DNA of 64,000 bases from contig CACVBU010000414.1 of assembly GCA_902728285.1 (NCBI GenBank), positions 62,001-126,000 on the forward strand, written 5' to 3'. Made by a program: the position numbers and the translations under genes. The notes below the pieces were generated by a model. It was not told where the DNA came from, searched no databases, and worked only from the letters and a program-made list of their open reading frames with translations. Origin of the DNA: Clytia hemisphaerica (Eukaryota; Cnidaria; Hydrozoa; Leptothecata; Clytiidae). Shown piece after piece: positions 11,331 to 25,194 of this stretch (the stretch's first letter is position 1; every line of letters starts with the position of its first letter).

Positions 11331-13421
11331 GTTGTTTCAATCAAACAAATTAACTGTGTCAAATATACGTGTTCTCTTCATAAACGATATAACTCTGGTA
11401 TATGAACATGATATATGGCAGCTAGTTTTTATGGTCATCTTTTCTCGCTCATTGTACTCATCATCTATTGTGTTGTCTGCAACAATATCTTTGTGACAGG
11501 AAATCCGCTTTGCTTTAGAAAAAAAAAAACAATTAGTTAGTTGAGATATATTGTCATCTTGTAGAAGGACAAAGCTTTTGTACAGTGAACAAAAACCATT
11601 AAAGAACATTTGTTGTTTTGTTTTCAAAAAATATGATTTATTTCTTTTCTTTTTTTTTTCATCTCGATCAACCGACTATAAACACGCGTGAACTGTTATG
11701 GACATGCGATGCGCGAGGCTGCTAATATCAAAGTTTATAAATAACCATTTAAGTATTACGTCAATCATTTCTCGATAATTTCTTTTTTTGTTTTCTATAA
11801 GGTAGGATTGCCAAATAGCACCTTACTGTAAGAGATATTGGCAATCGGTGTTTTAGTCCAGCCTACACGATCCACCGGAACTATAGACATGGCATTTAGG
11901 TTGCACGGAGAAGTGCCCTGGTATCTTTTGTGAGTAGTGTGAACTCGGCTTAGATCCCTCCTTCGCGGGTGTAGAAGCCCGTATTTATTCTTTAACCGGT
12001 CATTTCAAAAGAGACCAGAAAGCGTGGATACGTTTCATAACTGCTCATGAATAATCTTTATATGTTGGACATTGTGCCTTGATCAAGTATATTTAGCCTT
12101 TGATCCTTCCAACACTTCCTACGCTTGGATCACAAGCTTGACAACAAACAGGATATACAGTATTTAATCATGTTTATTTTTCGGCCATTCCGAAGATGAA
12201 TATAAAGGGTAGTTTTTCTTTTTTTACCCGGCTGTATAATCCCAATGTTCCGTATGTTTTTCATTAAGACACTATCAGAGGAAATTCTGTATTTCATGGT
12301 ATTTCTGTGTACACTCCTGTCTCCTGTTTATTTCAATGTTCAGTTCCTGCTGAATATTCACCATAGATTTGTAGCTTCAGGGAGTTTAGCATACAGTGAC
12401 ACTTGGGACACTACTATGCCGCAATTTTCCGTGTTTATACCCACCAACTCTTAGATCAACAACGTTAGTTGCTCGAAAAGGATGAGAAATTCGAACAAGT
12501 ATGGGAAGGGAAAATCTATTACTGTTTTATTTTGTTTGCAGATCATGAAGATGATGCCCAAACAGAATTCAACTTGATGAATGTTACAAAGGTACGAAAT
12601 TTTGGAAATTTTACTCTTAATAATGAATGATCAATAAGGTAATTTTCGTCAACCATACCTAGCTCAATGTAGTTTTAAAATCTAATAAGATAAATAGTTC
12701 GGTAATTTTGATTCTTATTGCAATGTAGGTAAGGCCGAATTAACTTTATCCACAGAAAAACTAATTGGTTTGGTGACATGGTGGTGACATTTGATTTTAT
12801 AAGGAGTCGTGTCTTCAAATTCGAATGTTTCATTCCATTATGGTGGCTCTTCCCTTTAATATGTAACTTTAAAGAAGTTTAAAGAGTTATCTATATATTG
12901 TAATGCTTAAAAACGTATAATTTTTACACAAACGAGATGAAATTTGTCAAATATTATTCGAACGACGTAGAGCTCTATAAATGGTCTCTTACTCAATTCG
13001 TCATCTCCAAGTACCTGGGAATTTGCTTCAAAAATGTTTCTAGACAAACATCCTGCAATCCTTACATTTTTCCCAGCAAGAAGAGAGAGAGAGAGAGTAC
13101 ATACGGGACAAAGGCACATTACATAACAATTAAAGTAAACAACCTGTCAACAATCGTAATGAAGAGGAAATAAGTAATAAAGTCACCATTACAGAATGAC
13201 ATATCATTTTGACAAAGTAAACAAACTGTATGACCGCGACCACCAATACAGTCCTCGGGTCAGACTAATCTAATGAAAATAAACAAACAATCATTATAAC
13301 ATTGTATACTGTAATAAAAACTATGAGGTCATTTACTAACTCTGAAGTTTTGATGTCACTAGCAAATATAACTCAACAGTAGTAAGAAGCCTTTCATTAC
13401 TGCAGGGGAACTGATCACTGT
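11331..13421. other. Intergenic stretch without recognised gene
   Basis: Apart from the candidate exon at 12542, I see no conserved coding sequence. There is a short (GA)n tract near 13084-13098. Open frames here are short and lack splice or family support. Confidence 0.4.
12542..12591 (+). CDS. Candidate small exon, perhaps 5' exon of the TRPA1-type gene
   Basis: A 50-base segment lies between TTTGCAG and GTACGA. Only one frame is open: HEDDAQTEFNLMNVTK. It ends in phase 0, which is what the exon at 29780 requires. The acidic composition resembles the N-terminal exon of the second TRPA1-type gene. If joined, the intron would be about 17 kb. This is an inference from phase and composition only. 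Confidence 0.25.
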
Positions 13422-13620
13422 CCGGGTGCGCCACAAAGAAGTTTCTCTCTTTAGATTGAATTTTCTCGAGGTCTAAAAATTTTAAAAGAACCATTCCTAT
13501 TTCATTGGAAAGAAGAAAGATAAACTTAAACTTTGATGGGTCATTTATTGATTTCGATTCATTAGATCAAAAGTTATGCTCAATTGAATAAAAAAGTTAC
13601 TTTCAGAAAATCCATCTATA
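13422..13620 (+). mobile_element. Solo arm of the CCGGGTGCGCCAC foldback family
   Basis: CCGGGTGCGCCACAAAG at 13422 and the next 190 bp (with ATTAGATCAAAAGTTATGCT) match the left arm of the complete element at 47441-48197. The right arm is not found, so the copy is truncated or rearranged. A short palindrome with GGGGGTTC and GAACCCCCC follows at 13620-13690. Confidence 0.65.
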
Positions 13621-14095
13621 GGGGGTTCTTAGTACGGTATTACGGGATTTGACGAAAAAAGAGACGGAAAACCTTTACGAACCCCCCTATCAATTGGTAT
13701 TTATTTGAATGAACTTTCGCCAAGAAAGTTTCTGTCTATAACAATAGCTGAGCGTGATACAGTTGACTGTTGCTAATTCGAAATCGAACGGGAAATTTTA
13801 TTTGTTCGAATTACAGAGAGATTTGGATCATAGAAAGGCTTGAAACACCAACTAATTGCTTTGATCTCATTTTTTTGCTTGTCTTCCTCGTATCTTCAAA
13901 ATGAATCATTTTTTTCTGATTTCGAAGCATAAACTCTCTGTCTTCCTATCATTATTGATAAATTATGATTTTTCTTTTTCATTTGCGGAATTAGTGTTTA
14001 TGCTGATTAATGTCTTGATTTTTATGTAAATCGGTTAAAAAGTGCCAAAATATTTTTGTTCTTTTGCCTAGGGCTTTTGTATGGCGTCGCCCTTG

Positions 14096-14515
14096 TTACC
14101 TATGATAGTAATGACATCGGTTCATAGAGCACTGGATATTCACTGACAGCTGGACTCGATAGCTAATTTTTTTCATAACCTTTTCAAAAGTTGGTACAGA
14201 AACTAAAGAGGGGAATCTTATTTCATTGTCTCCTTGTTCAAAACGTTTAAGATGTATTAGCCGTAATTCTTCGGGAAATACATGACATGACGTTTTCAAT
14301 CAAAAAGAAAAGTGCTCTGTCATGGGATTACTTGTTTTTAACTTACCGGACACGTGGGATTTCATATCTTTTGTCTGTTGTTTTTCGGACAGTGACCATT
14401 TCACCAGCGTCAATACCATTAGTGAACATATAAACGACTGGACGTGTATCTTATATTGTGTCTTTGAAACGAGCTTCGTTGCCGCCTGTGTTTCAAAATT
14501 GGTATAAAAATTCTG
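14096..14515 (-). pseudogene. Coding-like fragments, possible ubiquitin-hydrolase relic
   Basis: On the minus strand one frame (14299-14096) contains FPEELRLIHLKRFEQGDNEI. Its LxxIHLKRF core resembles the motif near the catalytic His region of ubiquitin-specific proteases. Just upstream, another frame reads TNGIDAGEMVTVRKTTDKR and ends at a good donor (GTAAGT near 14344). The two pieces are not joined by an obvious acceptor, and a stop lies upstream of the second. This may be a decayed copy or chance; the evidence is thin. Confidence 0.2.
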
Positions 14516-15166
14516 ACAATATTCCGTCACAATTTTATTTCTTGGAATTACTTAGATAAAAGGATTCATAGAGCTTAAACATTAATTGTAATTCACAAAA
14601 GAATTATTCTAAATATCGTAAGTTTGCAATGTATTTTATCAACATTATTAATCGCTGAAATGCAGAATTTCAACTGCGTGTATACTTTGAATCATACTTT
14701 TATCACTCCAATAATTTATTTTTTTATGACTGAAAAATAGTATACCAGCCATAAGAATATCATAATCTGAATCCCATAAGGCGGATTTTTTCATAATCTG
14801 ACGATGATTTTGCTTCTGTTATCTTTGTTATGATATATATATAGACTTGAGAAGAGTAGAGCAACAGAGACTTTTGTCGAAGTTTTGACATTGTTAGCAA
14901 GGTAGACTAGAATCTTCTTCTGGTTGAACTTTGCTTTTTGATAATTTTGATGACGCTGCAGATTTGCAATCCTTTATTTTCGAATTAAAACATTCAACCT
15001 TACAAAAATAACTAAAATCTTGCGGACTGTTTTACAGTCCGCCTAAGCAAAAGCATATTACCATATATTACCGGGCCACCTAATCGCACCATCCAGTCTA
15101 TCAAAAAGCTTTAAGTGGAACCCGGGCTAGGTGTTCCCAAGAGGTATATCATCAAAATCCATTGTT

Positions 15167-16048
15167 GGACCTACCCCGGTGGGGTGGAGGTCCTATAAAT
15201 TAACCCATGTTCGTTCGTTCGTTAGTTAGTGTGTTAGTTACCAGCTTTTCTCGAGATTGGCTCGTTAGTTTTTTCTGATTTTTGGCACAAAGGTGCATGA
15301 CCTTAAACCCTCGAATGTGACGGAGCCCGATTTTCGAAAAAAAAAATTTTGGGGTAAATTTGGGCCAAAAAACGGCTTAAAAACGGGTTTTTTGGACTTT
15401 GTGAAAAATTGGATCATTAATTTTTTCTGATTTTTAGCATGAAAGTAGGGTACAATTATAGTTAAAGGATGGCTCAAGCAGATTTTTTCAAAAAAATTTT
15501 TTTGGCTCAAAAATCGTATTTTAATCTATAAGAACCACTTTTGATAAGAATACATCAATGTTCTTAGCCATATTATTATTATTATTTTTATTAGTTTTTT
15601 TACGATGAAAATGTCACGGTGGAGGGTAATGATTTGAGTTTTCTGTAAACACTTATTATTTTTTTGGCTGAAAAACGAATCTTTATCTATAAGAATCATT
15701 ATTTATGAGCATAGATCAATATTATTAGCCAAATTGTTTTTTTATTATTATTTTTCTAACAGAAGAAAATGTCACGGTAGAGTGCGACGGTTTGAGTTTT
15801 CTGGAAACCTTATTTATTAAGCTGTGCATTTTTCTGATAGTTGTTTTTATAAAGAAAAGCGCTTAATAGCTTTTTTATTTCTTTTTCAAAAATCTTTTTC
15901 AATAGTGTTGATAGTTTCTCTCAATAGATATGCTTTCATTTTCTTTATTTTTTTGTATTTTGACCAGTTATGTCTTATGTGTTTCATTGTTTCAATGTTC
16001 ACTGATTAGTTTGATAACTAGGTAGGTCCATAAAAGTATCGCTTGTTT
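15167..16048 (+). mobile_element. GGACCTACC-family element, about 0.88 kb
   Basis: It starts with GGACCTACC at 15167 and ends with GGTAGGTCC at 16021-16029 followed by ATAAAAGTATCGCTTGTTT, the same tail as the 6457 copy. Internally it has a TTCGTTCGTTCGTT run, TTGGCTCGTTAGTT and GTGACGGAGCCCGATTTTCG. The second half holds two diverged copies of a unit with GAAAATGTCACGGT (about 15605 and 15765). No coding sequence. Confidence 0.75.
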
Positions 16049-17598
16049 CATTTTATGTTTTTAGCGGGGCAGCAACGAAGCTAAAACAGTAAATTCTACA
16101 AAAATACAAAGGAGATGGATGTCCAGTCGTTTATATGTTCATGATACCATGCATCACGAACCATAGCTGTTTATCATTTTAATATGAATTCTCTGATGGA
16201 ATTCCAGAAAGTCAATTCTATTATCAAAATCTTCTGATTTTACTTATTATTTGTTGACATGTCTCCTTTTTCCTTAATTAAATTGTCTCCATCACTCGTC
16301 GATTTTTCAGCATTATTGCTGTTATTCAATTTCGATCTTTATTTCCCCTTCACAGAGGAAGAGAGCTAGCGGAAAATTAAACCAGTTGTCATAGTAATTG
16401 ATATAAACAAACATCAGACCTCAATACAACATATGGCACCTCAATAGTTTTCCCGTTATACAGCAGAATATCGCGCTCTAGTGGAGTGAACCGCAATCGG
16501 TTTGCTTTATAGCTAGGGAGAGCAAACATATCAGCATGCATGTCCGTGTTTGACACGACCCTGTCTCGATGCCCCGGTGAAACTTTTTTCCCAAATCCAA
16601 ATGAGCGTGAATGATTTTGGATTGCAATTTCTTCCTGTTTCTTCCATTGAATTTTAAATGGGGATGGAATTCAAGTCAATTTCCCAGTTGGGCTGAAGTT
16701 TGGGTCAAATTTTCCAGTGGGGCGGGGTCTGTAGCACAGGGTATGTTGATATAGAAACGAGGTAAACAATAAATTTCTCCTCCAGTCGCTATGCAACTAT
16801 TATAAAATCTCCCTGTGGTTTTCAAGATTGCGATCAATCAATCATTGATAAAACTACTTGATGATACCAAAAACAAGTATTTCTGATATTTTATTCAGAA
16901 TCCTGACCTTTACATATTTTGATAATAATAATAATAACAATACGTTGGCCTAACGATAGTTCGTTTGGGCGTGTTGCCAATGTAGGTTAAATCTCTTTTG
17001 GTGGGAAAAAGAACTATCAGTTAGCGCTTTTGGACCTACCTCGGAGGTCCTTTGATTTAACCCGTGTCCGTTCGGTCGTCTGTTACCAGCTTTTCTCACG
17101 ATTGGCTCATCATTATTGTTTTGCAAAACGAAATACCCAAAATGTGATGGAGCACGATTTTCGAGGAAAAATTTTTTAGGCAAATTTGGGCCGAAAACTG
17201 CTTAAAAATTGGATTTTTTAGACTTTGTGCTTCATTAGTTTTTTCTGATATTTGGCAAAAAAAAAATTTTTCGCCATAAAAATCGGTTTTTCTTATTTGG
17301 GGAAATTTCCTTTTGTCAATTTTAGAGAAAATGAGCATTTCTCGTGATTGGCTAGGTATTTTTTGATAGAGCCAAACTTTCGAAAAAATAATTTTTTGAC
17401 GGCAAATTTGGCCAAAAAATGCCTGAAAATGAGGTTTTTTGTACTTTTTTTGCTTCATTAGTTTTTACCGATTTTTGGCAAAAATATAAAGGATATAAAG
17501 GTTCTCTAAAAATTTGCTGAAGCTGTTTTCTCCGGTAATTCGGTTTAGCCGTAAAAATCAGACTTTCTTATTTATAGAAATTCCCTACTGTTTATATT

Positions 17599-18529
<931 letters not shown>

Positions 18530-19435
18530 GGGAAAATGAGCATTTCTCGCGATTAGCTTGGTATTTTTTTCTGATTTTCTAATTTGTATTTTTCTTATTA
18601 CTGTTTCTTTTTTTCTGTATTTTCTATCAGGTAGGTCCATTCAGCATGTAGCTTGTTGTTATTCTCTTTATGTCTTGCTCAGCTTATTTCTCATTGCTCA
18701 TACCTCTTTTGCACAAAAAATACGGCTTCCAACCAAACCGATAATTGCCAAATTTTGAGCACATGATCGTTCTTAATTGCAGTGCACGTTATATACTAAT
18801 GACGGGTAACGTAAAACAGCTTTAAATGATGTTGTTTTTCCTCTATCTGCCCCCGCCTTTATCTATGGTACAAGTTGGATTTACAACAGCGAGTTCTCCG
18901 CAGCAATCCAAGCAATGCGTTAATGGTCTCTAACTTGTGGTGAATTCTTTGAACGTAAACCTTTATAAGGGAGCTTAAGCTGAAGGAAGTACCAAATCAA
19001 AAAGCTTTTAAAATACGTTTTAAAGTATTCATTAAAGCTCGTAAAGTATGCTTTGATGAAGGTTAAGTAGGTATCAATAACCCAAAGTTAACATTTAATT
19101 ACATTCTCAAAGTTTAGAGCTTGATAGCTTTTCTTTTATTCATGTTGGGCATTTTTGTCACTTCTTCCCGACAGAAATTTAGAAATTCAGCTCGCAATCT
19201 CGTTTTGAAATGACTTTTTGAATTTGCTCTTCGGAGAGACGTAAAATTCTACATTATCCGGATTCATTCGTAGGTGTAGCCTATTTCAATAACAGAATAC
19301 TAAACTAAACTGATTCTGCCCTATTATTTGACTTTTTCAATCGTGCTTTCTTCCCGGTCACAAGGATTATTCTAAAAATTATATTTAACTTCACTAAAAG
19401 TGATAAAGTGAAAATTTTAAGGGGAAGAAAGAATA

Positions 19436-19776
19436 TTAACCCTTAGAAGCCAGAATACGTATATATACGTTTTGAAAAGGCCATTTTACCGATACACAGT
19501 CTTTTGGTCATAACTCATGACCACTTGAGATTCAGAGAAAAAATATCTGCTATTTTTTGTAGCTGAGAGAAAGAGCTTTCCAACGATACCAAAGTTGTGT
19601 TGGACGGTGAAAAAGAATGCGGCTATTATATTTTGATTTTTCCCCAACGATACCAAAGTTGATACCTGAATCGTTTGTCCTGGTCCAGAAATTGCCTTTG
19701 AAAGAATAAATTTCCAGAAAAAAATGATGAACTTTTTGGCCTTTTTCAAAAAAAGACAGCGGCTTCTAAAGGTTAA
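19436..19776. mobile_element. TTAA-type (piggyBac-like) MITE
   Basis: Perfect TTAA duplications (19436-19439 and 19773-19776) flank termini CCCTTAGAAGCC and GGCTTCTAAAGG (11 of 12 complementary). The 333-bp interior contains TACGTATATATACG just inside the left end and a doubled CAACGATACCAAAGTT. No transposase is encoded, so movement would need one supplied from elsewhere. Confidence 0.75.
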
Positions 19777-20077
19777 AACATCAAAATGCGATAATCGAGT
19801 AATTATTCAATCTTTGCTACAAACATGAAACAGGAAAGCTTTTGACATTTTCAAAATCTGAAGAATTTCCGTTGCTTATCCCTACGCTAATTATCTTGCA
19901 TTCGCAAACATTGATTTTTTTTTGCGTTGATGTATAAACTACGCACGTAAAAAAATTATAGTCCGAAGAAGGAAGAATAATACTGCAATGAGAAATTGTT
20001 TGACGTCATACAATTAAAACATCTTTTGAAGACATTAAATGGGTGTGGCCAACTATATCCAACTTGATTGCAATTCA

Positions 20078-20660
20078 GTACTTCCACTTTGTACATTAGA
20101 TTTTGGAGGGGGGGGGGGTTAATTGGCCTCCAAGCTATATTCTCAACCATATTGTTGGAACATTTTTTACCTTTTAGATCACGAGATCGTAAGGTCCTAA
20201 GTCTCAAGTCTGATGTTTAAAAACTCAGTGTTAAAACTCTACTCTCCAACCGCTCTTTAAACCACTTAAAAATCATTTGCGGTTTTAAAGTTTTGGAGGG
20301 AATTCCCCTTTTGTGTCAAATATTACCGCGCAGTGATTGTAAATGGTCCTGACCAGAGCAATTTATAATCAGATGCCAGAAATAAAAATCCTTAAATTCA
20401 AAATTTGGATCACTGGCACTAATTAAAAATTCACGTTTTTCTCTGAAAGGAGATGTTCTTTTTGCTAGTCTACAAGGGGGGCGTGAATGCGTGAATGGGC
20501 TTTTTCACTTGCGCGAATGCGTGAAAATTAAAGAAAAACTGCGTGAATGCGTGAATTGGAAAGCTTTGCGTGAACAAATATTGCGTGAATTGCGAAAAAA
20601 CATTGCGTGAATGCGTGAATTTGGGACAAAATTTGCGTGATCACGTGAATTGAAGGTCCG
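20078..20660. repeat. Dispersed repeat (copy 1) plus GCGTGAA tandem words
   Basis: 20078-20343 (CAGTACTTCCACTTTGT to TTTTGTGTCAAATATTA) matches 28355-28633 with scattered changes. At 20478-20655 a degenerate array of GCGTGAATGCGTGAA words follows. In the second locus (28165-28260) a weaker form of these words precedes the shared segment. No coding frame is seen. Confidence 0.6.
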
Positions 20661-20867
20661 CTTGGGGGCTTCCTACAATGCCATTGCATCGTATCACATC
20701 GTATTTTAATACAAATGAAAAAACACAGATGAAAAGAATTATTTAAAGAATATATTCTTCCCTTTTTCTTAATACAAGAAACCTTACTGATTTCTTGGAC
20801 CTTGACGCTTCTTAAAAGTTGCTTTAAATGTTCTTAAAAGCTTCTTGATTGCTGCATTTATTGTCCA

Positions 20868-21085
20868 GGGGGGGCATTGAGTTTACCAACTAACGGTATG
20901 ATTGACGAAAAAAATGGCTTTAAGAATCGCAACTTTACTGTGCAGCAAAAAAACTGAAATTCACACCCTTACAGTGCATTTTTATCAAATTTTTGACTCT
21001 TTTAGAGCAAAAAAACATACTATCTTGAAAAACATACCCTTACCGCCGCACATAACTATCGGTTAATTTGCCTCACTACCCCCTA
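20868..21085 (+). repeat. Dispersed repeat, partner of 32996-33250
   Basis: Shared words with 32996-33250 include TTTTAGAGCAAAAAA, ACCCTTACAG(T/C)GCATTT and ATCTTGAAAAACATACCCTT, then CGGT(T/C)AATTTGCC. Both copies start beside a G-rich run. No termini could be fixed. Confidence 0.55.
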
Positions 21086-21372
21086 GATTTATCGGCTTGA
21101 AAGGGTATCAAATCTGACGCTGGGATTGGTGTTTTTTAATTTGTACTTCCCGAATTCCCTCATGTTCTAGTAAACTTTTTCTTATAAAATTCCCTTAAAA
21201 TCGTAAAGGTAGCGCAAGACAAACAAACAATTGAGTCATCCCTCTATATTATGTGGATAACAATTTATTCGACTTTTTGAAAAGGAAATTCTATTAGTTT
21301 ATGGTAGCAAACTTCATATCATGTTGATATCCACACGTGAAAAATAATGATATTGACCAGTTGACACACACA

Positions 21373-21631
21373 TACACGTTTTTTTTATTATAAGAACAAA
21401 CTATATTAGAACATAAGGCTTCGAGGCCCAAAAATTTAAGAACATTCTAAGAATATACTAAGGCTTTGGAGACTTAAAAACATGCAATTTCTTAAGAAAT
21501 TACATCAAAATGCCCATAAAATGCTGAAATTAAGAATATTTTAAGAACATTTTTAGGCTTCAAATCCAAAAAACTAAGAACATCCGAAGGCTTCCAAAAT
21601 TTTTGATGTTCTTATAAAAAAAAAACGTGTA
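21373..21631. mobile_element. CACGTTTT MITE, copy 1
   Basis: The ends CACGTTTTTTTTATTATAAG and CTTATAAAAAAAAAACGTG (21375-21629) are flanked by TA on both sides. The 255-bp interior is built of repeated AAGAACAT words with GGCTTCGAGGCC and related palindromes. It is the best-bounded of three copies; the others are at 23996 and 29404. Confidence 0.75.
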
Positions 21632-21889
21632 ATTTCCTTAACGTCCATCTAACGTTTATGGATTTTATAGACGTTAATAGAACGTTGAAACAACGTTGTC
21701 AATTAAAGTGAGTTATTGTTCACGATTAACCTAATACGGAATGCAGAGTTCAAAATAACTAACAAAGTTACTAAAAATATCTGGATAATCATCGCTTACA
21801 ATGATACAAATGACCTTACGAACAAGTTGAATTATAAGCAACTACAATTCTTATGCTGTCTGTCCTATAACATTCATTTTGTCCTTAAT

Positions 21890-22115
21890 ATAGCGTCCGT
21901 GTCCCAAAAAAAGCGGACGCAATTTTATAGAAAGTAAAATCTCGTATACTTAATATTTTAATCTCAAAAACTTATTCAATCATCTTGGGAATAGAATTGA
22001 TCGAACAGAGTAATTAAATCTTATTTCAACTTATTCTAAGCCCAGTTAAGACGATGAGTTTTTAGGATTTTACTTTATATAAAAATGTGTCCGCTTTTTT
22101 TAGGGGCACTTTGTA
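21890..22115. mobile_element. Tc1/mariner-like MITE
   Basis: Left end GTGTCCCAAAAAAAGCGGAC at 21899-21918 and right end GTCCGCTTTTTTTAGGGGCAC at about 22089-22109 are inverted. The match continues inward through AAGTAAAATC / GATTTTACTTT, giving arms of about 45 bp around a short unique core. The CCCAAAAAAAGCGGAC termini are typical of mariner-type elements. Confidence 0.65.
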
Positions 22116-23172
22116 TGTTTGATTGTAATCTCAGGCATATGTACGATTGTAATCTCATAACAGATCACTGCTCTAAAGAGATGTGGAGAATATGATGATC
22201 TGACAAGCTTCTTCAGCCAAACAAAAACAAGTTGCATTTTGCTTGAAAGCGAGGGCGTTTGGTATTTGATTTTTGTTTTAACCAGGACCGCGCTCAAAAG
22301 TTCATTAAACTCCGGTTAAGGAATTTCTTGAAATCAGTGTTTTTCATTTGTAATTGTGCGTAAATCCGATTATTCGCGATAGTCGGGTTCGATTTCCCGA
22401 TCTTTCCGGTTTGATTTCCCGATTTGGTTTGCGTTTGCGCTCGCACTTACTAGGATATAATTTTATGTTAGATATATTAAGAATGTTAATGTTAACATAA
22501 TGGTTCGCTATTCAAAAATGACAATTGCCGGAGTTTGCAGCCGTCATTACGGCTGTTTTATTCTATATTCATTCCATATCTGGATGAAGGGAAATCATTG
22601 GGATGTGGTGACTCAATGAGTCGTGATCTCAACCTTGGTCATCAGTCTCGATTCACTTTATTTTAACATGCGTTAATAAAGCTAATGAAAATAATAGACG
22701 CTAATAAGCATTACACACAACGCCGGCTATTTTGTGTTAACATTCAAATCCAGTTTAGCCTGTCTCCTCCGGAAGAGGAACTATTAACACACAAGCTATG
22801 TTTAGAAACACAAAGTGCCGCCGAGTGGGCTAGGTTGACTTGGTTACAGGAAATTTGCCATAAAGAGGATTGCTTCAATTTGCAATTTTGTATATATGAT
22901 ATTAGTAATACCTAGCATCTTTGCTACCGTTATTACCTCCTTTTAGTAAAATTAATTTTTAGTTTTCAACTACCTTAAGATTTTAAAGATAGCGACAGTG
23001 GCTGGAAGTTGTATCAGTTATAATTTCTTTAATCTAATGAGAGCGTTTTTGTTCCATAATGGTTCATTAAAGTGTTTCCTATAATGATCGATGGCTACTT
23101 TAAACTATCTGGATATGAGGTCTAGAAGAGTTAATTTATTCTACATTCAAACAAAAAGGAAGTTTTATTTCA

Positions 23173-23810
23173 TACCGGGTGACCCACGAAAAAGTTCAGA
23201 CGTTTCCCGACATCTTGAGGCCGAACAAATGTCCCAAAGTGCTTGGAGTTTTGATATTTAGAAAGTAGATATCCTAACTTAAAATTTGAGCTATCACTTT
23301 TTAAATTTGACCAATTTTTTCTCTACTTATGAGCTTTTAAAGTCAAAATTCACTTTACGGAAAGTGTAAAAAACACGTAAAAAAGGGGTATCAAATTTGG
23401 TATTATTAGACGTTTTTGATATACAGTTTTTGAAAAAAATTTGAAAAATCTAAAAAACGCCAATTTTTATAAAAACTAGTCTTGTTTTAAGCAAGAATTA
23501 CTTTTAAAGGTGTTTTTATTAATTATTAATGTCATAAAACTCGTTAAATAAGTCAATTTGTAAATATTTTCTAATTGATTGCATAAATTTAATACCCCTT
23601 TTTTACGTGTTTTTTACACTTTCCGAAAAGTGAATTTTGACTTTAAAAGCTCATAAGTAGAGAACAAGTTAGTCAAATTTAAAAAGTGATAGCTCAAATT
23701 TTAAGTTAGGATATCTACTTTCTAAATATCTAAACTCCAAGCACTTTGGGACATTTGTTCGGCCTCAAGACGTCGAGAAACGTCTGAACTTTTTCTTGGG
23801 TCACCCGGTA
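23173..23810. mobile_element. CCGGGTGACCCA foldback element with about 220-bp arms
   Basis: CCGGGTGACCCACGAAAAAG at 23175 and CTTTTTCTTGGGTCACCCGG at 23789-23808 are the outer tips, flanked by TA on each side. The arms stay complementary for about 220 bp (through GTCCCAAAGTGCTTGGAG and TTTACACTTTCCG), leaving a core of roughly 180 bp. A partial, older copy is at 27419-27602. Confidence 0.8.
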
Positions 23811-23993
23811 CAATTTGCGTTATTCTAAGCACTTACTTTTACAACGACTTTCTTCTTCAAGCAAAAGAGCAAAGCCTTTAAAACTTTAAGTCGTCGTCGA
23901 TTTTTGACAAAAGTATAGGTTCTACCTACTTAATTTTGTTAAAAAAGTGTTTCCTGGGCGTGAGGAGCAAATTTAGCATAAATTGCACGGAAT

Positions 23994-24232
23994 TGCACGC
24001 TTTTTTATAAGAACAAACTATATAAGAACATAAAGGCTTCGATGGCCAAGATGTTAAGAACAAGTTAAGAACATTTTAAGTATTTTTGACCCTAAATTTT
24101 TCTTAGGAAAATGGACAAAAATACTCACAAAAACGTGAAAATAAGAACATATTAAGAACATTTAAAACCCAAAAAGTTAAGAACATCTGAAGGCTTCAAA
24201 GATTTTGTAAGCTCTTATGAAATAAACGTGTA
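23994..24232. mobile_element. CACGTTTT MITE, copy 2
   Basis: The ends CACGCTTTTTTATAAGAAC (23996) and GAAATAAACGTG (to 24230), followed by TA, match copy 1. The interior words AACAAACTATATAAGAACAT and AAGGCTTCGA are also shared. Confidence 0.65.
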
Positions 24233-25194
24233 TTTGTATAACCTTGTGCAAAGCACTCTATAATGACATTCTTCAAGCAAATAATCAAAGCTCAAAACTT
24301 GGATCGTTTGCCAATCTAGGAAAAAAAGTTATTTATATTTGGATCAAAAAGTTCACTGGAAAATTGCTCATTCACGCAGATTTTCTAATGCAATTCAAAA
24401 CCTTTCCGTTTCTCATTTCCATTGACGTCAAATCGCAAATTCTCACAAAAAATGAAAAGAAGAAATATAAATCAGGATCTATTTTGACCGGCAAAATATA
24501 ATTTTGCGGTATCATGAAATACTAATTGCGGTCAAATATGACATCGTTTCAGTAATTTAGAACAAGGGAATGCTTTGTACTCGTGCCTCCTGTAAAAAGG
24601 GTTGATTTTATTTGAAAAATAAAACAACAATCAGCTATATCTCAAAGAATTTATTATCGCTGCCTTTCCTAGTAGGCAATGTCAACTGAATTAGAAAAAT
24701 TGCTCTCTTTATCGAGTTACTACTCGCTAGAAATTCTCCCCTCTAATTTGAATGTTACGGATGTCGACTTTGCAGTTCTTCACCTATCAATGAGGCTGAA
24801 AACCAACATGATTTGATGATCTTCTAGACTATATTCTTTGCATTCTCTCACATGGTCCAAAGCTCATCAGAGGGGGTGCATATAGCCTAAAGTAAACTCT
24901 TAGAGTGCAGGAGTTTGGCGATGTCATGAAATTTTGGTGGGGGCATGTCATAGTGAGCTGACTTAATTTAGAGATTTTCAGGCCTTGCAGTGAAGATGGG
25001 CTACCTTACCATGTATTCCCTTTTTGCTTAGTTTGCTAACTTCGTGAGAAGAAAATAAACAGCCATAAAAAGTCAGACGAATGCAATTGCTGCTATTAAA
25101 AGGGTAAATCTGCACCGCAGCTTTTTCCGCAGACCTATGTCAAAGTATTTATGCTTAATGACCTTTTCTGCTGTGATTTCTAGATAATTGGTTC

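Noticed and set aside
22685-22915. Plus-strand frame with SPPEEELLTHKLCLETQSAA
   Set aside because: It looks somewhat coding, but has no matching exon, donor or known family. It was left out as probable chance.
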